Assembly (NCBI GenBank): GCA_002390025.1
Contig: DGRU01000120.1
Span: 1-12,957, forward strand
DNA length: 12,957 nt
Direction of reading: 5' to 3'
Origin: Lachnospiraceae bacterium UBA4380
Lineage (GTDB): Bacteria; Bacillota; Clostridia; Lachnospirales; Lachnospiraceae
The notes beneath the pieces were generated by a model. It saw only the letters and a program-made list of their open reading frames with translations, did not search any database and was not told where the DNA came from. Below, one piece after another: positions 6,800 to 12,934 of the stretch (the stretch's first letter is position 1; every line of letters starts with the position of its first letter). A program made the position numbers and the translations under genes.

Positions 6800-8098
6800 A
6801 TGGAACATTATATTGTGAAAGGGGGAAATCCCCTGAGCGGTGAAGTGGAAATTGCAGGTGCCAAAAATGCAGCTCTGGGCATTCTGGCTGCCTCTGTGAT
6901 GACCAACGAGACTGTTACAATCGAGAATATACCTGATGTCAGCGATATCCGCGCGATTCTGCGCGCGATTCAGTCGATCGGCGCACACGTCGAGAAGATT
7001 GACCGCCACTGTTACCGGATCAACGGTTCCGGGATCAACAGAGACGCCATCGTGGACAACGATTATGTGCGCAAGATCAGAGGATCCTATTACCTGATCG
7101 GGTCGCTTCTGGGCAAGCACCGCCGCGCGGCGGTGGCACTGCCGGGCGGATGTAATATCGGACTGCGTCCGATCGACCAGCATATCAAGGGCTTCCGCGC
7201 ACTGGGTGCGGATGTGCGCCTGGCGCCTCCCGGAATGGTTATCGCCGAGGCGGATGTGCTGCACGGATCACACATCTACATGGACGTCGTCTCTGTGGGA
7301 GCGACCATCAATATCATGATGGCTTCTGCCTTGGCCCAGGGCGTTACGATTATTGAGAATGCCGCGAAAGAGCCGCACGTCGTCGACACTGCCAACTTCC
7401 TCAACAGCATGGGAGCCAGCATCAAGGGCGCCGGCACGGATGTGATCCGCATCAAGGGCGTTCAGAAGCTGCACGGGACCAACTATTCCATTATTCCCGA
7501 CCAGATCGAGGCGGGCACCTTTATGTTTGCCGCGGCAGCTACAAGAGGCGACGTGGTGATCAAAAACGTTATCCCCAAGCATCTGGAGTCTCTCTCCGCC
7601 AAGCTTCTTGAGATCGGATGTCAGATCCATGAGTCCGATGACGAGGTGCGCGTTGTTGCGACCAGACGTCTGGGCCCGACCAATGTCAAGACACTTCCCT
7701 ATCCGGGATTCCCCACAGATATGCAGCCGCAGATCACGGTGCTTCTGGGACTCTCCCGCAGTGTCAGTATTATCACTGAGAGTATTTTTGAAAACCGCTT
7801 CAAATATGTAGACGAGCTCACCAAGATGGGCGCACATATCAAGGTCGAAGGCAATACCGCCATTATCGACGGCGTGGAAAAATACACCGGTGCCAACCTC
7901 AGTTCTCCTGATCTTCGCGCCGGCGCAGCCCTTGTCATTGCAGCGCTTGCAGCAGAGGGCATTTCAGAAGTTTACGATATCCACTACATCGAGCGCGGAT
8001 ACGAGGATTTCCCGGACAAGCTCCGGCACCTGGGCGCCGAGATCGAGACGATAGACACGGAAGAAGAAAAGCGTAAATTCCAGTTCAGGGTCGGCTGA
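6800..8098 (+). CDS. murA: UDP-N-acetylglucosamine 1-carboxyvinyltransferase
   Basis: A 432-residue cytoplasmic enzyme that transfers the enolpyruvyl group of phosphoenolpyruvate to UDP-GlcNAc, the first committed step of peptidoglycan synthesis. KN at 22-23 lies in the conserved AGAKNAAL stretch that contacts the substrate. LPGGCNIGLRPIDQH contains the catalytic Cys118, the residue alkylated by fosfomycin, so this is the Cys-type, expected fosfomycin-sensitive form. Length and inside-out EPSP-synthase repeat pattern are normal (for example GFPTDMQPQ and RAGAALVIAALAAEG). AAGGGG five bases before ATG 6800 supports the start. Many Firmicutes carry two MurA paralogues; this could be either. It is 64 bases upstream of the riboflavin transporter gene, and probably one transcript with it. 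Confidence 0.97.
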   Translation: MEHYIVKGGNPLSGEVEIAGAKNAALGILAASVMTNETVTIENIPDVSDIRAILRAIQSIGAHVEKIDRHCYRINGSGINRDAIVDNDYVRKIRGSYYLIGSLLGKHRRAAVALPGGCNIGLRPIDQHIKGFRALGADVRLAPPGMVIAEADVLHGSHIYMDVVSVGATINIMMASALAQGVTIIENAAKEPHVVDTANFLNSMGASIKGAGTDVIRIKGVQKLHGTNYSIIPDQIEAGTFMFAAAATRGDVVIKNVIPKHLESLSAKLLEIGCQIHESDDEVRVVATRRLGPTNVKTLPYPGFPTDMQPQITVLLGLSRSVSIITESIFENRFKYVDELTKMGAHIKVEGNTAIIDGVEKYTGANLSSPDLRAGAALVIAALAAEGISEVYDIHYIERGYEDFPDKLRHLGAEIETIDTEEEKRKFQFRVG

Positions 8099-8162
8099 TA
8101 AGAAAACGGAGAAATGGAATTGACAGTTTCCCGGGCCCGGCAGGCCGGAAAGGAGTATCATC

Positions 8163-8927
8163 ATGGGAAACGGATTAATGCAGGCAGTGAAGGAAAACGG
8201 AAGTTTCCTGGGCGTCTGCCTTGTAGCGGTCGTGGGACTTGTCCTTGTGGCATACCTGTTTGAGCGCGCCGCACGTGCCAGAAGCGGCGGGACCGAGAGA
8301 ATCCTGGCAACGCGCAAAATCGTCATGATCGGTATGTTCTCCGCTCTTTCCGGTATCCTCTACTGCTTCGATTTTTCCATCCCGGTGATTGCACCTGAGT
8401 TCTATAAGCTGGACTTCTCCGAGCTTCCCGCCATGATCGCCGGATTTGCCTTCGGGCCGGTCGCAGGTGTCCTGGTGGAATTCATCAAGGAACTCGTCAA
8501 GCTGGTGATCAAGGGCACTTCAACCGCCTTTGTCGGCGATCTGGCAAACTTCCTGATCGGCTGCATGCTGGTCCTGCCCGCTTCGATCATTTACCAGTTC
8601 CATAAGACCAAGAAGACTGCGATCATAGGCTGTGTTGTCGGCACACTGGTCATGACCGTATTCGGAACCTGGTTCAATGCAGTCTATCTTCTGCCTGCCT
8701 TTTCAAAACTCTTCGGCATGCCGCTTGACGTGATCCTGGGCATGGGCAGCGCCATCAATCCCCGTGTCAAAGACCTGACCACCTTTGTAGTCCTCATGGT
8801 CGCACCGATCAACATCATCAAGGGTGTCGGAATCTCTATCCTGACCATGCTGATCTACAAAAATGTCAGCCCCATCATCAAGTACGGACGCACCATGTCC
8901 GAGGGGTCGAGTGCCCGCAACGGTTGA
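8163..8927 (+). CDS. ribU: ECF transporter S component, riboflavin type (RibU-like)
   Basis: A 254-residue integral membrane protein that gives vitamin specificity to an energy-coupling-factor transporter; the EcfA/A'/T module must be encoded elsewhere. The signature is YKLDFSELPAMIAGFAFGPVAGVLVEFIKELVK (81-113) followed by FVGDLANFLIG (123-133), matching RibU proteins that import riboflavin. Hydrophobic segments lie at about 14-33, 53-72, 89-110, 125-145, 152-178 and 205-234. The first of these, with the basic linker ERAARARSGGTER (34-46), precedes the usual RibU core and makes the protein some 50 residues longer than typical. AAAGGAG eight bases upstream fixes ATG 8163. No FMN riboswitch fits in the 64-base gap after murA. 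Substrate assignment rests on motif resemblance. Confidence 0.85.
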   Translation: MGNGLMQAVKENGSFLGVCLVAVVGLVLVAYLFERAARARSGGTERILATRKIVMIGMFSALSGILYCFDFSIPVIAPEFYKLDFSELPAMIAGFAFGPVAGVLVEFIKELVKLVIKGTSTAFVGDLANFLIGCMLVLPASIIYQFHKTKKTAIIGCVVGTLVMTVFGTWFNAVYLLPAFSKLFGMPLDVILGMGSAINPRVKDLTTFVVLMVAPINIIKGVGISILTMLIYKNVSPIIKYGRTMSEGSSARNG

Positions 8928-8952
8928 CAAGCGGCAGAGATGATGGTAGTTT
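8924..8952 (+). promoter_or_regulatory. Candidate promoter overlapping the ribU stop codon
   Basis: A consensus TTGACA (8924-8929) shares its bases with the ribU stop codon and is followed at exactly 17 bp by TAGTTT (8947-8952), which matches the -10 consensus at only three positions. It would start a leader of roughly 290 bases before rpiB. Confidence 0.35.
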
Positions 8953-9004
8953 GTTCTTGGACTGAAAACAGTGAATGCTGGTCAGATAAGGAACAGGATT
9001 TTTT

Positions 9005-9049
9005 CCCCGGCGCGGCTGTGTGATCCAGCCGTTCCGGGGATTTGTCTTT
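9005..9049 (+). terminator. Candidate intrinsic terminator or attenuator after ribU
   Basis: CCCCGG (9005-9010) pairs with CCGGGG (9034-9039), continuing through a C-G and G-T pair to GGCTG (9014-9018) with CAGCC (9026-9030) around a 7-base loop; only C9011/T9033 is unpaired. ATTTGTCTTT follows, an imperfect T-tract. It is well placed to end the murA-ribU message or attenuate the rpiB leader. Confidence 0.5.
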
Positions 9050-9102
9050 GACAGAACCTGTGCAGATGCCGTCGCTGTTCTGTTTTACAAAGAGGGAGTA
9101 AG

Positions 9103-9127
9103 ATGCCCGCGTGTGCGGTGCGGAAGA
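9103..9127 (+). repeat. Diverged single copy of the palindromic repeat found downstream of rpiB
   Basis: Twenty of 25 positions match the repeats at 9813 and 9874: AT, then CCCGCG, GTGCGG and CGGAAG in the same order and spacing. A CCGC-GTGT-GCGG hairpin is retained (9107-9118). Together with the downstream pair it brackets rpiB. Confidence 0.5.
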
Positions 9128-9249
9128 TGATGCCCTTACGGGCATCCCGCAGGCATGATTCCATGTCCGGCATGGTCGCAGGACTCGCCAGCGGGTCTTG
9201 AAAAAGAGAAAATAAAAGGAAGAGAAAAAAGAAAAGGGAGGGAACAAAA

Positions 9250-9681
9250 ATGATTGCAATCGGTTCTGACCACGGCGGATTTGAACTCAAGGCAAAGGTG
9301 ATCGCCCACCTGAAGGAGCAGGGAATAGAGTGCAGGGATTTCGGTACCTACAGCCTCGATTCCTGTGATTATCCCGATTTCGGCCGCGCTGTCGCAGAGG
9401 CTGTCGCCTCAGGCGAGTGCGAGAAAGGCATTGTGATCTGCACCACCGGTATCGGCATTTCCATCACCGCCAACAAGGTCCGCGGCATCCGTTGCGCGCT
9501 CTGCCACAATTCGACCACTGCCCGCCTGACCCGTGAGCACAACGACGCAAATGTCCTTGCCATCGGCGCAGGCATGGTCGGGGAGTTTGTTGCCATGGAC
9601 ATCGTGGATACCTTTTTATCCACGGAGTTTTCCCAGGGCGAACGCCATCAGAGAAGGATTGACAAGATAGAAAAACTGTGA
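9250..9681 (+). CDS. rpiB: Ribose 5-phosphate isomerase B (RpiB/LacA family)
   Basis: A 143-residue cytoplasmic sugar-phosphate isomerase, interconverting ribose 5-phosphate and ribulose 5-phosphate in the non-oxidative pentose phosphate pathway. GSDHGG (5-10) carries the Asp/His pair that binds substrate. ICTTGIGISITANK (63-76) has the Cys64 acting as base in this family; Thr65 replaces the Gly of the E. coli CGTGIG form. REHNDANVLAIG (95-106) has His97 for ring opening. Length is normal. GGGAGGG seven bases upstream fixes the start. The gene stands alone between a structured leader and a strong terminator, so it is probably a single-gene unit or is read through from ribU. LacA/LacB-like aldose isomerase or allose-6-phosphate activity cannot be excluded. 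Confidence 0.95.
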   Translation: MIAIGSDHGGFELKAKVIAHLKEQGIECRDFGTYSLDSCDYPDFGRAVAEAVASGECEKGIVICTTGIGISITANKVRGIRCALCHNSTTARLTREHNDANVLAIGAGMVGEFVAMDIVDTFLSTEFSQGERHQRRIDKIEKL

Positions 9682-9697
9682 TGATGTGCCTGATGAT

Positions 9698-9731
9698 CTG
9701 ATCTGCGGTATGTTTCCGCAGCCTGCATCAG
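9698..9731 (+). other. Hairpin between rpiB and its terminator
   Basis: CTGCGG (9703-9708) pairs with CCGCAG (9716-9721) around TATGTTT, with an outer CTGAT (9698-9702) and ATCAG (9727-9731) arm. No T-run follows directly. It may protect the 3' end of the rpiB message. Confidence 0.45.
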
Positions 9732-9739
9732 TGTAATTT

Positions 9740-9783
9740 CCTCCTCTCGACAGCTGCAGGCGCGGCAGCGGGAGGAGGTTTTT
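9740..9783 (+). terminator. Intrinsic terminator downstream of rpiB
   Basis: CCTCCTCTCG (9740-9749) pairs with CGGGAGGAGG (ending 9778) over ten pairs including one T-G. An inner CTGC/GCAG stem extends it, and TTTTT (9779-9783) follows. This is a textbook rho-independent terminator. Confidence 0.85.
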
Positions 9784-9812
9784 GTTCGTTGATAATCAAA
9801 AACGCTCTGCGA

Positions 9813-9900
9813 GCATACCCGCGCGTGCGGGACGGAAGGTTACAGTGCGGTTTCGGAAGCGTTTAAACTCGAGGCATACCCGCGCGTGCGGGTCGGAAGG
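9813..9900 (+). repeat. Two palindromic 27-bp repeats with 61-bp period (CRISPR-like)
   Basis: Two copies (9813-9839 and 9874-9900) are identical except at one position. Each has GCATA, then CCCGC-GCGT-GCGGG forming a 5-bp stem, then A/T and CGGAAGG. The period is 61 bp, the repeat-plus-spacer size usual for type I-E CRISPR arrays, and the layout of 5 nt, stem-loop and 8 nt copies that of type I-E repeats. Against an array: only two copies, no cas gene in the window, and the 34-base interval itself contains a half-copy (GTGCGG, then CGGAAG at 9845-9859). A diverged copy sits before rpiB. It is either a relict mini-array or a dispersed palindromic element. Confidence 0.6.
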
Positions 9901-9952
9901 AAATCTCCTGCCCGGACCGGCCTGCTCCGCAGCAGGAAGGGATTGTTCAATT

Positions 9953-9985
9953 ATGTCGATTATGAAAAAGGTATGTCGATTATGA
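9953..9985 (+). CDS. Possible 10-codon mini-ORF overlapping the tsaE start
   Basis: The first copy of the duplication supplies ATG 9953, preceded by AGGAAGGG (9934-9941). It reads MSIMKKVCRL and stops at TGA 9983-9985, overlapping the tsaE ATG at 9982 as ATGA. It is in all likelihood a by-product of the duplication, but its position allows translational coupling to tsaE. Confidence 0.3.
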   Translation: MSIMKKVCRL

Positions 9986-9992
9986 AAAAGGT
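9953..9992 (+). repeat. Perfect 20-bp tandem duplication at the tsaE start
   Basis: ATGTCGATTATGAAAAAGGT occurs twice head to tail (9953-9972 and 9973-9992). Because 20 is not a multiple of three, the first copy reads in a different frame from tsaE. Confidence 0.9.
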
Positions 9993-10422
9993 GTATGAAA
10001 CAACAGGACCGGAAGAAACTTTCCGGACAGGAAAAGAGCTGGGAAAAGCCGCGGCAGCGGGAGAGGTCTATGCCCTGATCGGCGATCTGGGCGTGGGCAA
10101 AACAGTCTTTACCAAGGGCTTTGCAGAGGGCCTGGGGATCGACGAGCCGGTGAACAGTCCGACCTTTACCATTCTGCAGATCTATGAGGAGGGAAGGATT
10201 CCCCTCTATCACTTCGATGTCTACCGGATCGAAGAACCCGAAGAGATGGAGGAGATCGGATTCGACGAATACATTGACGGCGACGGTGTCTGCCTGATCG
10301 AGTGGGCGGGGAGGATCGAGGAACTCCTCCCGGAGGATGTCATTGTCGTCTTTATCGAAAAGGATCTGGACAAGGGACTGGATTACCGCAGGATCACCGT
10401 GCGGCGCAGGTCGGAAGCTTGA
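9982..10422 (+). CDS. tsaE: tRNA t6A synthesis ATPase TsaE
   Basis: A 146-residue P-loop ATPase of the TsaB-TsaD-TsaE complex that makes N6-threonylcarbamoyladenosine at position 37 of ANN-decoding tRNAs. GDLGVGKT (34-41) is the Walker A loop. NSPTFTI (58-64) is the switch-like segment, HFDVYR (77-82) the Walker B region, and GFDEYIDGDGVCLIEWAGRIEE (93-114) the family signature with Glu107-Trp108. Length is typical. I chose ATG 9982: the AAAAAGG at 9965-9971, inside the first repeat copy, sits ten bases upstream. ATG 9973 (MSIMKKV) is in frame but only one base from that site. An open frame back to 9886 has no family support. It is the first gene of the tsaE-tsaB-rimI-rnz cluster. Confidence 0.95.
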   Translation: MKKVYETTGPEETFRTGKELGKAAAAGEVYALIGDLGVGKTVFTKGFAEGLGIDEPVNSPTFTILQIYEEGRIPLYHFDVYRIEEPEEMEEIGFDEYIDGDGVCLIEWAGRIEELLPEDVIVVFIEKDLDKGLDYRRITVRRRSEA

Positions 10423-10573
10423 CAGGGACAGCAGGGGATGTTAGATTCTTGCCTGCAGACCCGGCAGGAGCAGGACAAAAACGCTTCAGGCGCCGCTCCG
10501 GGCAGCGGTAAAGAGGCAAAGCGGCAGGGCCTGCACACTGAAGTGCTCCGGCATGGCCGGAAAGAGGAAAAAT

Positions 10574-11326
10574 ATGAAAATACTGGCAATCGAAGCTTCG
10601 GGTCCGGTGGCAGGCTGTGCGGTTCTTGAGGACGGCCTTCTGATCGCGGACTACAATATCCAATATAAAAAGAAACATGCCCAGAGCCTTGTCCCCATGA
10701 TGGATGAGATAAAGCGTATGCTGGATCTGGATCTTGGGACAGTGGATGCCATCGCCATTGCAAAGGGGCCCGGATCCTTTACGGGACTGCGGATCGGAGC
10801 GGCAACTGCAAAGGGCGCCGCCCTGGCCATGGACAGGCCCATCATTCCGGTTCCGACAGTGGATTCCATCGCATACAATCTGTATGCGGCGGACAGTCTG
10901 ATCTGTCCTCTGATGGATGCGCGCCGCCAGCAGGTATACACCGGTATTTACGAGTGGATCCGCAGCGGAGAAGGCCCGGAGGGCCTGCGCTTCTCCACAG
11001 TGCGCCCTCAGTGCGTCATTCCCGTCAGCGAGATCGCAGAAGATCTCAATGCCCGCGGCAGGTCGGTGGTCTTTCTGGGAGACGGCGTTCCGGTGAGCCG
11101 GGAGGCCCTTTACGGACTCATAAAGGTGCCCTATTCCTTTGCGCCCGCCCATGTGGACCGTCAGCGCGCAGCCGCGGTCGCTGCCCTGGCATGGGCTTAT
11201 TACCGGGAAAAAGGGGATGCCTGCATGATCTCTGCGGACGACTTCCGGCCCGAGTATCTGCGCCTGGCCCAGGCCGAGCAGGAGCACAGCGAGCGCCGCA
11301 GCTTCTCGCTCCTTCTGGACAAATAA
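10574..11326 (+). CDS. tsaB: tRNA t6A synthesis protein TsaB
   Basis: A 250-residue ASKHA-fold protein, the non-catalytic partner that dimerises with TsaD and recruits TsaE in t6A formation. It opens with MKILAIEASG and has KHAQSLVPMMDEI (34-46) and the family signature AKGPGSFTGLRIGAATAKG (63-81). MDARRQQVYTGIYEW (about 117-131) is also typical. The nucleotide-binding motifs of TsaD are absent, as expected. AGAGG six bases upstream fixes ATG 10574; an in-frame ATG at 10553 would add seven residues without family support. A 151-base gap separates it from tsaE and holds no gene I can support. TsaD itself is not in the window. Confidence 0.95.
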   Translation: MKILAIEASGPVAGCAVLEDGLLIADYNIQYKKKHAQSLVPMMDEIKRMLDLDLGTVDAIAIAKGPGSFTGLRIGAATAKGAALAMDRPIIPVPTVDSIAYNLYAADSLICPLMDARRQQVYTGIYEWIRSGEGPEGLRFSTVRPQCVIPVSEIAEDLNARGRSVVFLGDGVPVSREALYGLIKVPYSFAPAHVDRQRAAAVAALAWAYYREKGDACMISADDFRPEYLRLAQAEQEHSERRSFSLLLDK

Positions 11327-11335
11327 TACTTCTTT

Positions 11336-11450
11336 ATGCCCTTTGTTATGTTTTCACAATGTCATCAGGCATAGAATGACATTATGCCTATTATGCTATG
11401 CCTGTTATGCCGCTATGCGCAATGCCATCATTATGCGTGATGCCATTATG
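11336..11450 (+). repeat. ATG-dense imperfect repeat region between tsaB and rimI
   Basis: Thirteen ATG triplets occur in 115 bases, ten of them as ATGC, spaced mostly 7-12 bases apart in a loose TTATGCC-like repeat. Two overlapping perfect inverted repeats lie inside: AATGTCAT (11358-11365) with ATGACATT (11376-11383), and CAGGCATAG (11366-11374) with CTATGCCTG (11396-11404). Their arms interleave, so the hairpins exclude each other or form a pseudoknot. Base composition differs clearly from the flanking genes. Confidence 0.8.
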
Positions 11451-11472
11451 CATAGAAGAGACTGGAGCGAAA

Positions 11473-11946
11473 ATGTCTTATACCATACGGCGCATGCGGG
11501 AGGAGGATATCCCGCAGGTTGTTGAAATAGAAAAGATTGCCTTTTCCCGCCCCTGGACCAAAAGCATCTTCAAGGCCGCTCTGCTGCTGCCCTATGCCGC
11601 CTATTATGTGGCCGTTGAGGACGTTGCGTCTGCGGAAGAGCCTGCCGGAAAGGTCGTGGGCATGTGCGGCGTGAAAAGGATTTTTGAAGAGGGCGATATC
11701 AGTAATGTCGCAGTTCATCCCGCCCATCGGGGCCGCGGAATCTCGCGGAAGATGCTGGAGGTTCTGATGCGCGAAGCCCGCGCAGAGGGCGTGCAGGCGT
11801 TTACATTGGAGGTGCGCGCCGGCAATGCTGTCGCAGTGAACCTGTATGAGAGCCTGGGCTTCCGCACGGAAGGAGTCCGCCCGCGTTTTTATGAGGACCC
11901 GGTGGAAGACGGCCTGATCATGTGGCAGAGACCGGAAACCAGGTAA
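11473..11946 (+). CDS. rimI: Ribosomal protein S18-alanine N-acetyltransferase-like GNAT protein
   Basis: A 157-residue GNAT-fold acetyltransferase, expected to acetylate the N-terminus of ribosomal protein S18 and perhaps other proteins with acetyl-CoA. ISNVAVHPAHRGRGISRKML (76-95) is motif A. The acetyl-CoA loop RGRGIS (86-91) ends in Ser where RxxGxG/A is usual. LEVRAGNAVAVNLYESLGF (112-130) gives Glu113 and Tyr125 with the same spacing as the catalytic Glu103/Tyr115 pair of enterobacterial RimI, and PRFYEDPVEDGLIMW is typical of the C-terminus. GGAG five bases before ATG 11473 fixes the start; the frame is open upstream to 11398 only because of the ATG-rich repeat. Its place after tsaB supports RimI over other GNAT families. 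Confidence 0.9.
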   Translation: MSYTIRRMREEDIPQVVEIEKIAFSRPWTKSIFKAALLLPYAAYYVAVEDVASAEEPAGKVVGMCGVKRIFEEGDISNVAVHPAHRGRGISRKMLEVLMREARAEGVQAFTLEVRAGNAVAVNLYESLGFRTEGVRPRFYEDPVEDGLIMWQRPETR

Positions 11947-11970
11947 CAGGAAAGAAAGAGAATTAACTAT

Positions 11971-12909
11971 ATGATTGATGTCTGCCTGCTCGGAACAGGG
12001 GGAATGATGCCGCTGCCTTACAGGTATCTCACCTCGCTGATGGTCCGATTCAACGGAAAAGGAATACTGGTGGACTGCGGCGAAGGTACGCAGGTCGCGC
12101 TCAGGAGGAGGGGATGGAGCCCCAAGCCCATCGATATGATGCTGTTCACGCATTTCCATGCCGACCACATCTCCGGCCTTCCGGGAATGCTGCTGACCAT
12201 GGGCAATGCGGAGCGCACGGAGCCGGTGCTGATGGTGGGTCCCAAAGGACTGGGGCGCATCGTGAACAGCCTGCGTGTGATCGCTCCGGAGCTGCCTTTT
12301 GAAATTCAGTTTCTGGAACTTACGGAGCGGGAGCAGGAGATCGCGCTCCCCGGCGAGCCGGATTTTCATATCCATGCCTTCCGCGTCAACCACAATGTTC
12401 CCTGCTACGGCTACGCCTTTACGCTTGACCGGAAGGGGCGGTTCGATGCGGAGCGCGCAAAGGCCCGGGAGATTCCGGTCAGGCTCTGGAGCCGCCTGCA
12501 GAAGGGCGAGACGATCGAGATGGAAGACGGCACTGTACTGACACCCGACATGGTGCTGGGCCCGCCCCGCAAAGGACTCAGCCTGGTCTACAGCACCGAT
12601 ACCCGTCCCTGCGAGAACATCGTCAAATACGCACAGGGCGCCGATCTTCTGATCTGCGAGGGCATGTACGGCGAGCCGGAAAATGCCGCCAAGGCACGTG
12701 AGAAAAAGCACATGACCTTCACCGAGGCGGCAGGGATCGCCAAAAAGGCCGGACCGCGGCAGATGTGGCTGACCCATTACAGTCCCTCCCTCCTTAAGCC
12801 CGATGAGTTCATGCCCCAGGTCCGCAAAATTTTCCCGGACAGTTATCCGGGCAAAGACGGCAAGACCATCACGCTGACTTTTGATAACGAAGGGGAAAAG
12901 GAAGAATAG
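11971..12909 (+). CDS. rnz: Ribonuclease Z (tRNA 3'-processing endonuclease)
   Basis: A 312-residue metallo-beta-lactamase-fold endonuclease that cuts precursor tRNAs after the discriminator base when CCA is not encoded. HFHADH (61-66) is the zinc-binding motif II, with His141 in RVNHNVP, Asp210 in YSTDTRP, His247 in HMTF and His269 in THYSP completing the metal site and the HxT loop typical of RNase Z. GTGG (8-11) and LVDCGEGTQ (33-41) match the family opening. ALPGEPDFHIHAF is seen, and the flexible exosite arm lies at about residues 152-200. Length is normal for the short form. It follows rimI by 24 bases, so it is probably part of the same tRNA-maturation operon. Confidence 0.95.
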   Translation: MIDVCLLGTGGMMPLPYRYLTSLMVRFNGKGILVDCGEGTQVALRRRGWSPKPIDMMLFTHFHADHISGLPGMLLTMGNAERTEPVLMVGPKGLGRIVNSLRVIAPELPFEIQFLELTEREQEIALPGEPDFHIHAFRVNHNVPCYGYAFTLDRKGRFDAERAKAREIPVRLWSRLQKGETIEMEDGTVLTPDMVLGPPRKGLSLVYSTDTRPCENIVKYAQGADLLICEGMYGEPENAAKAREKKHMTFTEAAGIAKKAGPRQMWLTHYSPSLLKPDEFMPQVRKIFPDSYPGKDGKTITLTFDNEGEKEE

Positions 12910-12934
12910 TAAAGGTTACTGATCTGTACAGACC

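Larger units (their letters stand above)
8953..9249 (+). other. Hairpin-rich intergenic leader before rpiB, no gene seen
   Basis: No coding sequence is convincing in this stretch. It holds several perfect inverted repeats: ACAGAAC (9051-9057) with GTTCTGT (9077-9083), followed by TTT; GATGCCC (9129-9135) with GGGCATC (9140-9146) around a TTAC loop; and CCATG with CATGG around TCCGG near 9161-9175. The last 50 bases are almost pure purine (9201-9250) and end in GGGAGGG (9236-9242), seven bases before the rpiB ATG. I do not recognise a known riboswitch or T-box. Confidence 0.5.

Noticed and set aside
8099..8162. FMN riboswitch upstream of ribU
   Set aside because: The gap is only 64 bases, far too short for the roughly 140-base aptamer, and no RFN-type conserved segments are present.
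9048..9076. Second consensus TTGACA at 9048-9053
   Set aside because: No acceptable -10 box lies at 16-19 bp, and the bases are better explained as the 5' arm of a hairpin.
8953..9249. T-box or known riboswitch in the rpiB leader
   Set aside because: I see no AGGGTGGNACCGCG T-box sequence or other aptamer core that I can recognise.
9886..9981. Longer TsaE beginning at ATG 9886
   Set aside because: The added residues have no family counterpart and run through the palindromic repeat, whereas ATG 9982 gives the normal TsaE length.
10394..11287. 297-codon minus-strand frame opposite tsaB
   Set aside because: It is antisense to a gene with the TsaB signature, and the translation shows no recognisable domain.
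11446..12777. 443-codon open frame on the minus strand opposite rimI and rnz
   Set aside because: Both plus-strand genes have full catalytic motifs. The antisense translation is low-complexity and matches nothing I know.
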